Source: Melastoma dodecandrum
Taxonomy: Eukaryota > Streptophyta > Magnoliopsida > Myrtales > Melastomataceae
Reading direction: 5' to 3'
DNA: 64,000 nucleotides
Assembly: GCA_029817715.1 (NCBI GenBank)
Contig: JARUPY010000605.1
Span: 1,054,001 to 1,118,000 of the forward strand
Of the stretch, positions 22,401-33,372 are shown one piece after another. The notes under the pieces were generated by a model. It saw nothing but the letters and a program-made list of their open reading frames with translations. It did no database searches and was not told the origin of the DNA. Made by a program: the position numbers and the translations under genes. Each line of letters begins with the position of its first letter. Position 1 is the stretch's first letter.

Positions 22401-23932
22401 TTGGGCTCGAACTGAGTCCGGAATTTTTCGATCTGTATTAAGAGCAGATCCCAACTTTCAAGATTCACCTTGGCCTGGGGTATCTGCCGAGGGGAAGGAT
22501 TTTGTTAAAAGGCTTCTAAACAAGGATTATAGGAAAAGAATGACAGCGGCCCAAGCTCTGAGTAAGATATTCTTTGTTAACATGGGGAATGTTGTTTTGT
22601 GGAATTACTTAATTTCCTTGTGGGCTGTTATTTGTCAAATCGAGTTAAACATTCATTCCATCTTCTTGTTTTCGTATCCTCTCATCGTACTGAATTGCAT
22701 GCTATCATTTCCCATAATTGCAGCCCACCCGTGGTTACGGGATGAGACACGGGCTGTTCCTCTCGATATCTTGATTTTCAAGCTGATAAGTTCATACATT
22801 CGGGAAACACCTTTCAAGAGAATGGCATTAAAGGTTATCACACTTTCTATAGCCATCATTTAGATTTGGCTGATTGAAAGATAAAAACGAGAGGATTGTA
22901 GCAGTTGGCCTACTTACCAGAGTTTTCCGAGTGAAAATCAGAGCTATTTGGAATAAGTGTACCATACTATGATAATTTTTTCCTGTTCATTCACTGATAG
23001 AGATAGATATTTATTATACATAATTTTTCATCCCGTGTTTGCAATGCATGCAGGCTCTCTCAAAAGCTTTACCAGAGGAAGAACTTGCTTACCTGGAAGC
23101 TCAATTCAGTCTTCTAGAACCAAGGGATGGATATGTTTCCCTGACTAACTTCAGAACGGTCGGCATTCTCTCTCACACACAATTTCTAATCCTATCTTTC
23201 GTACTTGATTACCAAATTTTATTGGTTACAATCACGATATTTCTTTAGGTGAAAATTATTCATGCGAATGACTGCATGGACCTTGCTATCCTGCCTTAAA
23301 TCCTCGACTTGTATTATGTGATTTGCTATCATTGATGAATTCTGCTGTTGTGTGTAGGCTTTGATGAAAAATGCAACTGATGCAATGAAGGAGTCGAAGG
23401 TGCCTGAAATTCTGGATTTGGTAACTCCTCTATAATCTGCGTCCGAATCCTTGTGATTGATCAGTTTAGTTTGTGAAGAGCTGCCTAATTTCAATCTTCC
23501 TTTTGTTTATGGACGTGATTGAAGATGGAGCCGCTGGCGTACAGGAATATGGATTTCCAAGAGTTCTGTGCAGCATCAATAAGCCCACACCAGCTTGAGG
23601 GTCTGGAGGACTGGGACAACATCGCGACCGCCGCTTTCAACTACTTTGAACGAGAAGGGAACCGTGTTATTTCCATCGACGAACTGGCACGGGTACACAG
23701 TAGTGTTTTCATCGTCATCGGGCCGCTCCTCAACCTATACTTTGAATGTGTTTGGAAATTGCATTCCGACTGCTTTTCAATGCTGCAGGAGATGAACCTG
23801 GACTCTAGGGCTCATTCGGCACTGGACAACTGTATCCGGAATTCCGATGGGAAGCTGAGCTTCCTCGGGTACACCAAATTCTTACATGGGGTGACGCTTC
23901 GGAACTTCAATACTAGGCAGAGGTCGTCGTAG
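19484..23932 (+). CDS. CRK: CDPK-related protein kinase (CRK)
   Basis: Eleven exons encode about 605 residues: 19484-20053, 21102-21232, 21345-21386, 21482-21590, 21686-21764, 22265-22561, 22724-22833, 23054-23158, 23358-23420, 23525-23692 and 23789-23932; all phases close. The start MGLCC gives N-myristoylation and palmitoylation sites, so plasma-membrane anchoring is likely. A Pro/Ser-rich variable region precedes the kinase domain with its Gly loop ([10 protein letters not shown]), VAVKVI, HRDLKPEN, DFGLSDF and the [10 protein letters not shown] activation segment. The C-terminal EF-hand-like region is degenerate and lacks canonical calcium loops, which separates CRKs from CDPKs. The neighbouring SAUR gene recalls Arabidopsis CRK3-SAUR32. 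Introns 6 and 10 are stop-free multiples of three. Confidence 0.93.
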
Positions 23933-24757
23933 TCATATGTCTGTTTGTAGCGGGCAGGGATTTGTGTTTTATGGTTTCATTTTATCACCCCCCCCCCCCC
24001 TCCACCACCAAAATTGGCATTTGAAGATGTATAGAATTAGGAGGATGTTAAAATTGTTTTGACTAGTGAGAGCACAATACAGCAGAAGGCTTGGCCAGGG
24101 CCAGGCCACTGATGTCATATTAAAACAGGTTTGAATACCATATCTGTATGATTTGTGAGTGGATGAAACAGGTTTGAATTGAGAATATGGCTCTTGCTAT
24201 ATTTTCTGATGTGCCTCGTCAATTTACAGCGCGCCTGAGTACATCGATGTAAGAAGAAGGGGGAGGTTGGCGTGTGGAAGAAAGCGTGTACTCTTCCAAA
24301 ACAGTCAGTCGAGATTAAGTAACCGGGGGATGCTTTTGCTGGAGAAACTGTCCCATTGTCTTAACGCCGCCCCGCTCCCTCTAAAAAAGGTTGGGTTTTT
24401 TTATTTTTTCAGGCGAACCATATTGGTAAGAAGTATCGACATATTTTATAAAAATGTTTTGGGAACTAAGAGGAACAAATCTCTCGTAGAAGGCCCATCA
24501 CAAAACTTGTCCAAGTCAACTTCCTCAATTCAGTTAAAGTATATGTCGTAACAAATAGATGGATTCATTGTACAGGCTGCGATGTTGTGCATGTAAGGAA
24601 TGATGAAAGAGAAGAGCGACGCGGCATTTTCTTCTTCTCCAGTTTTCCATCTTCTTCCTCTCCTCCTCTTTCCTTGTTCCGTAGCCGGGAGATTCGAAAT
24701 GCTTCAAAGACACACTGCTTTCCCAAACAATCACCGGGAATTTTGTCCTGTCGAAAG
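23933..24757. other. CRK and SAUR 3' regions
   Basis: Convergent 3' ends, with no additional gene seen. A C homopolymer tract lies at about 23987-24000. Confidence 0.45.
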
Positions 24758-25102
24758 TCAGACGACCCAGAAGCACTTGTGATGGCGATGGTGGTGGTGG
24801 TGGTGGTGGTGGTGTCGGTGGTGGTGGCTCTCATTGTCCCTGTCGATCGACTTCTGGACTGAACGAAACTCCTCGATGTGGCAGGGTATGTTGATGAGCC
24901 CCTCCTGGTTGAAACCGTACTCTTCCTCGGCCTCCTGAAGCAGCCTCCCGAACAGGGGATGGTTCACATAGCCCACCGGGACCACGAACCTCCTCCTCTG
25001 CTCCTCTCCCTGACCTACCGAAACCGCGATGCAGCCCTTGGGGACGTCGGCCTTCCCCATGCCGCCACTCTGGTTGACCTCCAACTCCGGCACAACTGGC
25101 AT
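24758..25102 (-). CDS. SAUR auxin-responsive protein with C-terminal His tract
   Basis: A single exon of 114 residues on the minus strand. The SAUR domain is clear: VPKGCIAVSVG, RRRFVVPVGYVNHPLFGRLL, QEAEEEYGFNQEGLINIPC. SAURs inhibit PP2C.D phosphatases and so activate plasma membrane H+-ATPases in cell expansion. The C-terminus is unusual, with a His-rich run of about 18 residues encoded by a CAC repeat (GTG on the plus strand at 24789-24830). Intronless structure and size fit the family. Adjacency to a CRK gene, as I recall for Arabidopsis SAUR32/CRK3, suggests a SAUR32-like member. An AT-repeat TATA box lies about 40-55 bases upstream of the ATG. Confidence 0.88.
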   Translation of the reverse strand: MPVVPELEVNQSGGMGKADVPKGCIAVSVGQGEEQRRRFVVPVGYVNHPLFGRLLQEAEEEYGFNQEGLINIPCHIEEFRSVQKSIDRDNESHHHRHHHHHHHHHRHHKCFWVV

Positions 25103-25138
25103 AATCGCGAGGATAGAATTGTGAGGGTCTTATACACC

Positions 25139-25156
25139 GCTATATATATATATATA
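25139..25156 (-). promoter_or_regulatory. SAUR TATA box in an AT dinucleotide run
   Basis: A run of TA repeats at about 25140-25156 ends roughly 40 bases upstream of the SAUR ATG, in reasonable range for a TATA box with a very short leader. Confidence 0.5.
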
Positions 25157-25509
25157 GACACAAGAGGGGGAATTGGTCAATTCACGTGAGAGTAGTGTTT
25201 AGTTTATTATTACGGAAGAAGAATAGATGGAGACGCGGACAAAGCGAGGAAGCCTCGCGGTGTGTCTAGACGAGGGTTTTAGTTTATTACATTTGTTACA
25301 GATGAGTGTCGTAAGGAAATGAAATAAGGTCGTAATCTCGGGAGGGTGAGATTTTGTTTGTATTAAACTTCCATGCCCATGTGGTTCAACTCAAACACAC
25401 ACACGGAAGGGAAACAGTGTTGACTTTTCTTCCCTTCTTATTCGATTCTAATTATATGTCGCTGTTAATGGGCCTGGGCTTTCCCAGAAGCCCGAGATCC
25501 AATGCATAT

Positions 25510-25539
25510 TGACGTCACCGATGACGTCAACATGACGTC
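25510..25539. promoter_or_regulatory. Triple TGACGTC bZIP-site cluster
   Basis: TGACGTC occurs three times in 30 bases, at 25510-25516, 25522-25528 and 25533-25539, and the first two are full TGACGTCA palindromes. Such sites bind TGA and other bZIP factors and resemble the auxin/salicylate-responsive as-1 element. The cluster lies about 410 bases upstream of the SAUR start codon and downstream of the membrane-protein gene, so it most likely serves the SAUR. Confidence 0.6.
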
Positions 25540-25740
25540 CGAGGTAATGGAAGAAGCCGAAGCTTTGGACGCGGGAGTTAGCAACTGAGAAAAGCCAGGA
25601 ATCTTCTAAAATCTAAAGGCTAACTAAGAATTACAAGAGAAATCCTCAGTCAAATCGAATCAATCAATGAATTTTAATCACGTCACGAGTAAAGACTCTA
25701 ATCCCAACCCAAAATTTGGAGCGATTTAACTCTTTGCGCA

Positions 25741-26673
25741 TCATGCCACCCTGTTTAGTATGGCCTCACTGCCATCCTCCTCCATGATTGCGGCCGCGGT
25801 CGTCCCCATCGATCCCCCGTGATCGTCCCTGCAGGGGTTCCACGTGCAACACTCCCCGCCTGCTGCCAACGCGTCCACAATTGGACTTATGACCAAGATG
25901 CCCTCCCCTGCGACAGCCGGCGCGAGCGTGCAGAGGAACACCCCGAACGTGACCCCGCTGTGAGCAGACGTGCCGGGGATGCATAACACATTGAGTACCA
26001 GCAGCATGATCTCCAAAGGGAGCGGCACGAGGACCCCTAGGGCGATAGCGTGTGTCCTCAGCAGGAGTCCCTTGTTGATCACTATCCGGATGATCTTGTA
26101 GGAGGAGAGCGCGAAGCCCATCCAGAAAATTATCCCAAAGCATCCAAACACGATGGTGGACATCAGCGGGTACGTGCACACGGTCGTCTGGGAGGGCCCT
26201 TCCCCGGACGTGTAGGAGCTGCGGGTGAAGAGCTCGGGAAGGCTGTCGTCGAAGGGGGAGAAGAAAACAAACATGGTCTGGAGGACGAGCATCGGGAGGC
26301 AGGAGAAGAGGACGGCGGAGAACAAGTGGGCCGCACAGGGCGGCGGCTTTGTTGACGAGTTGAGGAGGAAGAGAAGGGTGAGGAGGATGGAAGGCTCGAG
26401 GAATCCGAGGGAGAGGGTGACATGGAGCTGGCAGAGGAAGGGGTTTCCGCCGAAGATGGGGATCAGCTGGGACACGGACCAGAGGGAGGAGGATGATACG
26501 AGGAGGATCCGGACAGTCCACAGGGAGGAGAACCGGAGGAGGGGCGGGGAGGCAATACACTTCTGCCGTAAGTGGAGGATGAATGCCAGGGAGAGGAAGG
26601 AGAGGACGAGGACGGCAACAATCAGAGAAAAGGAGGCGAGTTCGAGTAGAGGCAGCCTTGATATCACGACCAT
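25741..26673 (-). CDS. Multi-pass plant membrane protein, family not assigned
   Basis: A single exon of 310 residues on the minus strand. About seven hydrophobic segments are visible, including LIVAVLVLSFLSLAFIL near the N-terminus, ILLTLLFLL, FSAVLFSCLPMLVLQTMFVF, TIVFGCFGIIFWMGFAL and LVPLPLEIMLLVLNVLC. The C-terminal tail has a Cys-containing motif (GGECCTWNPC) and then a soluble acidic end. It resembles uncharacterised Arabidopsis multi-pass proteins (At1g10660/At5g62960 type), but I am not sure of this. High GC relative to flanks and a long open frame support a real gene. Antisense frames over it are shadows. Confidence 0.75.
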   Translation of the reverse strand: MVVISRLPLLELASFSLIVAVLVLSFLSLAFILHLRQKCIASPPLLRFSSLWTVRILLVSSSSLWSVSQLIPIFGGNPFLCQLHVTLSLGFLEPSILLTLLFLLNSSTKPPPCAAHLFSAVLFSCLPMLVLQTMFVFFSPFDDSLPELFTRSSYTSGEGPSQTTVCTYPLMSTIVFGCFGIIFWMGFALSSYKIIRIVINKGLLLRTHAIALGVLVPLPLEIMLLVLNVLCIPGTSAHSGVTFGVFLCTLAPAVAGEGILVISPIVDALAAGGECCTWNPCRDDHGGSMGTTAAAIMEEDGSEAILNRVA

Positions 26674-28282
26674 CTGATCGCGAACCGCAGCACAGATGCA
26701 AAAAAAAAGGAAGCCTATATCAGACCGACAACCCTGGTCGCCTATATCAGACCATGGCCGCCCGTCTTTCAGATGGAAGGGATCAACAAAAGCCGGCTAC
26801 GGGAACCCACGGGAGTAAGAGGGACCCGGCGGGTAGGACCAACAGGAGGACAGGGCGCCGACACGCACGATGAGATGTGGACGTGATGATTCAGCGGTTG
26901 CAGCCAGGGGGTGGGAGAAGAATGACATGGGCGATGCTGGTTTGTGGTGGGAGGGAGAAAATATTTGTCTTTTTTTTTTCTTTTTGAAAGACAAATCTTG
27001 TTCTCCCCAACCCGCCGGGAGAAGAAGAAGAAAATCACAGGCTGGGGGTTAAGAATCGAAGAGGAAAGAGTTGTTAATATTTCTCAAAGATCATTTCTTT
27101 TCTTTTTTGGGAGGGAAAAGGCAACGAAGATCGTTTTTGTTTCTCTTTTTTTTCTTTTTGAGGGCGTTCGTTCCCTTTGATTTCGGATATATTAAGGAAA
27201 GGACAGGTTGGGGTTTCATTTAAACCCCAAAAACATTTGCGTCCTCACTGTCGTGACTGTACATCATCGATATTTGCTCTCCTTCTTTGTGGTCCAACTC
27301 CTTCGGATCGACCCAATGCCTTCCAAACCAAAGCCCTTTCCCTCATTTTGTCCCCCAACGAACATCGTGAGTTTGTCGGAAGTAGAAGAAACATGAAAAA
27401 CGCGAATGGAATGGCTGTGTGACAAAGAACTCGGGAGTCATAATATTGTTGTTCGTCTTGTTGGGTGGATTCCCATTTGAGATTTTCTTTGCTTTTTTAA
27501 ACAGGGATTGGTCGACAAAAAGCCCTGTAAGAAGGGCGTTGTTGAGAATGGTAAAAATTGTTCATCCTCTTTTGCGTACATGCATTCGGATGGATAGATT
27601 TCCCAGATCTTGAACGAACGTAGTACGTCATCCCTGTCTGTAGAGATCAGATTGAATTGAATAAACAAAAAGGATGAAGAGGAACACAACTTCGTGATGG
27701 GACTGAGAAAAGGCGACAGGAATAATCCAAAAAGAAGAAATGAATGAATGTTTTGTTTGAAATGGTTTATAATAAGTCGAAAGAGGCTTTTTCGGTGTAA
27801 ATGAAATGACCGACATGTGGAGTGTGGTCGGTCTCAAGGCGTCTTCTAGACAAAGGCCACAAGACATGACCTTTCATTTCGAGGACCCCCTAGATACTAT
27901 GGTAATATGATAGCTGCCGACGACGACAAAGATCCCCGTGTCCTGTGTCCTGCGACGGGGAAGTCGCGACGTCACCTGTGATTTCAGGGCATGATCATCC
28001 TCCGTTACCGGGCGGAACTCATCTGCAGCAGGGATTGGTCGGAAGTCGAAAGCAGAGTGGTTGGGGGGAATGAAGCCTGGTCCGAGGCGAAAGAAATGCT
28101 TCTCCAGAGTCGCTGGCCTTGAACCAGGCAGCATTCCCCGCAACATCTTCCGCTTTACCCTGTCCACCATTCAAAGAGGGTGGGTGGTCTTGAGATGGTG
28201 AGAAAGAGGGGAGAGGGGAAGAGAGTGTGTTCATGGGATTATGTCTGAAACCAGTTGTATTGTAAGGCATATATGATTGCTC
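26674..28282. other. Intergenic, no gene recognised
   Basis: It contains the promoter side of the membrane-protein gene. Minus-strand frames at 27874-28170 and 28019-28336 overlap in different registers and show no domain. They lie against the copia insertion and could be remnants of a disrupted gene, but nothing supports a name. Confidence 0.4.
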
Positions 28283-28569
28283 TGACGGTCGGCCAAGACA
28301 AAGATGAAGAGAAGCTTTCTGAACAAAATCTCTCACAAAGAGAAAAAACAGAAAAACCCCTTAATAATTACAACCCACATTCTATTCTGTACCCCACCGC
28401 GTCTACTCTCAACCGTCTAATCAATTACCCCATCAGCAATTACATTTATACCCTAACAAGTGAATCAATAAAAGAATGTCAGGCCTCAATATCTAAAGTA
28501 ACAGCCCATGGACTTTCCCCATCCTCATCCGGGCTCATGTGTTTGAGCCCTCCGATGCCTTTGCTTACA
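28283..28569 (-). repeat. Copia 3' LTR
   Basis: Read on the minus strand it starts TGTAAGC and ends CCGTCA, giving TG...CA ends. It is 287 bases long and nearly identical to 33086-33372; the five differences all fall in the part nearest 28283-28400. Confidence 0.92.
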
Positions 28570-28583
28570 CTCCCCCTCAAGAT
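28570..28583 (-). other. Copia polypurine tract
   Basis: The minus strand reads TCTTGAGGGGGAG immediately before the 3' LTR, the usual plus-strand priming site. Confidence 0.85.
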
Positions 28584-31581
28584 GGGAGTTATGTATATCT
28601 TTGACTCCCATCTTGCCAAGTAGAAGATTTAGCCTCCCAGGATGTATTGCCTTAGTAAAAATGTCTGCAAGCTGTGATTGGGACTGCATATGTAATATTC
28701 TAATAACACCCGCATCTACCTTCTCTCTTACGAAGTAAAGATCGATTTCCAAATGCTTCGTGCGTTCATGAAACACGGGGTTCTTGCTGATGTGGATAGC
28801 AGACTTGTTGTCGCAGTACAATGTGATCGGCTCCTTCGTAATTACGCCCAAATCCGCCATTAATGCCTTCAACCAGATTATCTCAGCTGTTGTAGAAGCA
28901 ATGGCTCTGTATTCAGCTTCCGTAGAGCTGCGTGACACGGTATTTTGTTTCTTCGATCGCCAACTTATGAGAGAATCACCCAAGAATATGCTAAAACCGG
29001 TCGTTGACTTTCGGCTCATGGTGCATCCACCCCAGTCACTGTCAGAAAATGCCTGTAGCCTTGGCTCTGTCCCACTTGCAAAGAAAATACCTTTTCCTGG
29101 CGTGCCCTTTAAATACCTCAATGCCATACATGCTGCATCCCAGTGCCTTTTCGAAGGCTTATCCATGAATTGTGCTAGCACATGCACAACATAGGTTAAA
29201 TCTGGGCGCGTGAACCCCAGATAGATAAGCCGCCCTACCAGACGTCTGTATGCACCAGCATCAGCTGCTACCTCATCCCCCTCTGCATGTGCAAGTCTAT
29301 GATTAGGCACAATTGGTATAGAACAAGGTTTCGCACCTAACTTCCCCATATCCTCCAACAAACGAAGTGCATAACCCCGCTGTGAAATGAATAAACCAGC
29401 TCTGGATCTTGCAATTTCAAGCCCCAAAAAATATTTCAAAGGACCTAGATCCCGGAGCTTGAAATGACTCTGCAAGTGTTCCCGCAGTGCATTAATAAGC
29501 TGAATATTCGAACCGGCAACTGCAATGTCATCCACGTAAACAAAAACTCCTAGAAAACCAGCTGAGTCTTGCTTAGTAAATAGAGAGTAATCAGCCTTGG
29601 ATTGAATGAAGCCATAACCACGCAGACATGCGGTTAACTTGCTATTCCATTGACGTGAAGCTTGCTTGAGGCCATAGAGAGATTTACGAAGCTTACATAC
29701 CAATGGTGCACCCGCAGAGCACTCCCCCTTAACTTCTAGTCCCAGTGGCAGTTGCATGAATACCTCCTCAAAGAGATCTCCATTAAGGAATGCGTTATGG
29801 ATATCAAACTGACGTAATTCCCATCCTCGTACAGCCGCCACAGCCAAGAAAGACCTTATTGTCGAGTGCTTTGCCACCGGGCTAAAAGTCTCTTCATAAT
29901 CAAATCCCTCGCGTTGAGTATATCCTTTTGCCACCAAACGTGTTTTGAACCTCTCAACAGTCCCATCTGCCCTCATTTTGGTTTTGTAAACCCATTTACA
30001 CCCGATAGCACGTTTCCCAGGCGGTAAAGGCATCAACTCCCATGTGTGGTTGTCTGTCAAAGCTCGTAGTTCGCAGGCCATAGCTTCCTGCCAGTGTGGG
30101 ATACTCCTTGCTTCACCATAGCTGTGAGGCTCACGATGATCCTCCAGGGACACTAGAAAGGCTTTATAAGAACTGGACAACTTATTGTAGGAGATAGAAG
30201 GAATAATGGAATGAGAAGTAGAGGTAGTCAAAGCTGCACTCAAGTCAGATGAATCAAGACTTACCGAATCGAGAGTCAGGCCATGGTGGTAATCATGAAG
30301 ATATTTGGGAAGCTTGTGCACTCTCTTGCTCCTCCTCAAGTTAGTGTCATTGGCTGATGGGTCTGGAACAGGGGTTTGGACAGTTTTTGAAAGAATTGGT
30401 TCTGTTTGTTGGGGAAAGGGGTCGGGTGGATAGAGTGTGTGAGAGGAGACAGAGTCATATGCTGGAAAATTTGTAACGGGTAGAACTAGAGAAGATGGTG
30501 CAGATTTCAATATATCAGGATCATTTGCAAATGGGAAAATGGACTCATAAAAGCAAACATCACGTGAAATGAAGACTTGATGCGAAACAAGATCAAACAT
30601 AAAGTAGCCTTTCACATGAAAAGGATATCCTATAAAGATGCACCTTCTAGCCCTCTTAGCCAGTTTCTTTCTACCAGAGGATAATGTGCATGCAAAGCTC
30701 AAAGAACCAAACACACGCATATTATGCAAAACTGGTTTCTTACCAAACAATTTCTCATATGGTGTGGCTCCAAGCAAAACTTTACTAGGCAAACGATTGA
30801 TGATATGAGCTGCAGCCATCAGAGCATAACCCCAAAATTGAGAAGGAAGTTTTGCTTGAAACAACAAGGCTCTCGTTACCTGTAAAAGATGCTGGTGTTT
30901 CCGCTCCACAACACCATTTTGTTGTGGTGTGGCTACACAAGAGGTTTGATGTATGATGCCATGCATTTTGTCGAAATTTGGTAAATGAAACTCCGTCCCA
31001 TTGTCACTCCGAATGGCCTTTACAGTTGTGTTAAATTGAGTCTTTATAAGCTGATAAAACTCACACAGGAAAGATCTTACTTCTGATTTGTTATGCATGA
31101 GAAAAATCCATGTCACTCGTGTATAATCATCAACAACAGTCAAGAAGTAACGATAACCATGCAAAGCACTTTCTGAATTCAGTCCCCAGATATCACAGTG
31201 TAGTAAATCAAATGGACTAGTTGTTTTGATGCCACTCAATGGGAAATCCTGCCGTTTTTGTTTAGCTTCATGACATGTAGAACACATATTCTGTGATAAC
31301 ATTGTAATAGAAGGCTCTATTGATTGTAGCTCAGAAAGTTTGGTTGAGGGTACATGTCCAAGACGCATATGCCAAAGATCAAACGAGTCAAGAGTAGTAT
31401 GTAATGTAGCTGAACAGGAGCTATGTAAAGTGGTTGTATCAGAAGTGAAAATGGCTTTATTTCTAACTTGAGAAGTGGCAGAGTTGCTTCTGTTCCCATC
31501 TATCTTCTTGAGTACGAACAGACCATCCTCCAATTCACCAAGTCCAATTGTCATCCTCTGAGTAAGTCCTGAATATAGCAC
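28584..31581 (-). pseudogene. Copia pol: integrase, RT, RNase H
   Basis: A long open frame of about 1000 codons on the minus strand. It holds a GAG-pre-integrase H-H-C-C region (HMRLGHVPSTKL, CSTCHEAK), the integrase core (VVDDYTRVTWIF, RSDNGTEFH, GVVERKHQHLL), the RT with the catalytic YVDDIAVAG, and RNase H (DSDWGGC, SSTEAEYRAI, LYCDNKSAI). All domains look intact. The frame is separated from gag-protease by a shift near 31560, so the polyprotein is broken in this copy. The listed ORF reads on into the 3' LTR. Confidence 0.9.
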
Positions 31582-32267
31582 TGATTATGAAGGAATATGA
31601 AACAAATGACATTGGACAGAAGTAATTTGCTGACTGAGATCAAATTAAAGTGAAAAGAGGGCACAAACAAAGTATTTTCCAGAACTAAGTTGTCATTGAG
31701 TTTGACAACCTCTATATATGTGGCTAAGACCGTTGTGCTGTTAGGTAGTTGAATCTGTAATGGAACTTGTAAGTGATGAAATGAAGAAAACAAATCAAGA
31801 GAAGAAGCAATATGGTCGGTTGCCCCTGTATCAATGATCCAGGTAGCACTTTGAGTTGAAAAGATTCCCTTGTTAGAAGACAGAGTACCTGCAAAGTTGT
31901 GAACATGGTTGGGATGAGAGGAGATTGAAGTAGGAAGGTCTTGTCCCTGGTGAGCCACAGCAGAGGTTCGGCTTGGATCCTCCACACTGAGCAAGGCCAG
32001 TAGCCTTTGAACCTGATGCTCTGACAAAGCAAGATTAGAGGACTGATGCGTTTCAACCTCTTTGTTTCCAGATGCGACCATATTCACAAGCCTTTTTCCT
32101 CCTTTTTCCTGCTGCTTGAAAGGCATCTGGCCTCTACCTCTACCAAACGTCTGGTTTGGTGGGTATCCAATCAGCTGATAGTATCTAGCTTTCAGATGTC
32201 CCTTTTTGCCACAATGGTCGCATATCATTTCAACCCGAGACTTCTTCCTCTCTGCAAATGCTGCCAT
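31551..32267 (-). pseudogene. Copia gag C-terminus and protease
   Basis: The frame carries a CCHC-type knuckle (CDHCGKKGHLKAR followed by Tyr) in which the last Cys is replaced by Tyr, then the aspartic protease motif WIIDTGATDHI. It overlaps the pol frame by about 30 bases in another register at one end and the gag frame at the other. The lost Cys and the shifts indicate decay. Confidence 0.85.
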
Positions 32268-33049
32268 TCTACTTGGGTCCGATTTCTCAACAGTCTCCTG
32301 GCCTTTTCAGAAAGTGCCACCGCTGCAACTGAGTTGCTGAACAGCATGACCCCTTCTCCATTCATGTTCTGCTGCATCTCTTCCCTCTGAAGGATGTTAT
32401 ACGCCTCTCCAAGTGTGGGAAAAGGCTTCCTCAGCAAAATCTGACTTCGGAGAGCACCATACTCTCTGTTCAACCCATTCAGAAATTTAAATACCATGTC
32501 CTTCTGCAGCTCATCAGCATATTCTTTCTCCCAACCACAGTCACACTTACCGCACTTGCACTTCGGGTAAGGGCGATATTCCCTGAGTTCTCTCAAAATT
32601 CCCAACAACTCATTATAATAAAGTGAAACGGACCTGTTTCCTTGAACCAACGAATGGTATTGTAGTTGAAGGCGACATACCCCCGAGTCATCTGGCTCCC
32701 CGTAACGCTCCTGGAGTTCTTCCCAGACCTCTCGTGCAGTATTAAGGTAGAAGATGGTAGAAGCAATCGCCGGCAACACCGACTTTTGCAGCCACGACCT
32801 CACCAAGTCGTCACATCGCTTCCATGCAGCCAAGAGATTGCTATCCGCTGCTGGTTTGGGGATGGATCCATCAATAAAACCTAGCTGTTCTTGATTGACA
32901 CCGCCAACTCGAAGGAACGCCTCCACGACGTGTAATTTCCCTCGGTAAGTTCTGGAGCAACTATGCCCCCTGCTTGCAAGTCTGTCGCATTCACGTAGTA
33001 CGGCGACTGCTGACTCTCCAAGTTCACCATCTCCATGCTTCTTTCTCAC
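32225..33049 (-). pseudogene. Copia gag N-terminal part
   Basis: A frame of 274 codons with the UBN2-type gag fold: AREVWEELQERYGEPD, LLGILRELREY, then FLNGLNREYGALRSQIL. It ends in a frameshifted tail near 32260, where the sequence continues in the next frame as the knuckle region. Confidence 0.85.
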
Positions 33050-33073
33050 CAGTCCTTCAGGTGGCCCTCACCC

Positions 33074-33085
33074 GCTCTGATACCA
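33074..33085 (-). other. Copia tRNA-iMet primer-binding site
   Basis: The minus strand reads TGGTATCAGAGC directly after the CA end of the 5' LTR. Confidence 0.92.
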
Positions 33086-33372
33086 TGACGGTCGGCCAAG
33101 ACAAAGACGAAGAGAAGCTTTCTGAGCAAAATCTCTCACAAAGAGGAAAAACAGATAAACCCCTTAATAATTACAACCCACGTTCTATTCTGTACCCCAC
33201 CGCGTCTACTCTCAACCGTCTAATCAATTACCCCATCAGCAATTACATTTATACCCTAACAAGTGAATCAATAAAAGAATGTCAGGCCTCAATATCTAAA
33301 GTAACAGCCCATGGACTTTCCCCATCCTCATCCGGGCTCATGTGTTTGAGCCCTCCGATGCCTTTGCTTACA
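33086..33372 (-). repeat. Copia 5' LTR
   Basis: 287 bases, nearly identical to the 3' LTR. The next ~20 bases outside it (33373-33392) also match the internal polypurine region at 28570-28589, which is not expected for flanking DNA. Confidence 0.92.

Larger units (their letters stand above)
28283..33372 (-). mobile_element. Ty1/copia LTR retrotransposon, near full length
   Basis: A minus-strand element of about 5.1 kb with two 287-base LTRs differing at about five positions, a tRNA-iMet primer-binding site next to the 5' LTR, gag, protease, integrase, RT and RNase H in copia order, and a polypurine tract next to the 3' LTR. Two frameshifts (near 32260 and 31560) break gag-pol, so this copy is not autonomous as read. 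I find no matching target-site duplication, and the outer side of the 5' LTR carries an extra polypurine-like tract. Confidence 0.93.

Noticed and set aside
25766..26701. 311-codon minus frame overlapping the membrane protein
   Set aside because: It lies one register off the real frame, is Pro/Arg-rich and has no hydrophobic segments; a shadow.
27874..28336. Minus frames abutting the copia element, considered as a signal-peptide hormone gene
   Set aside because: No CLE, IDA or CEP motif, and no signal peptide.
28784..29194. Plus-strand ORF inside the copia element
   Set aside because: Antisense shadow of the RNase H/RT coding region.
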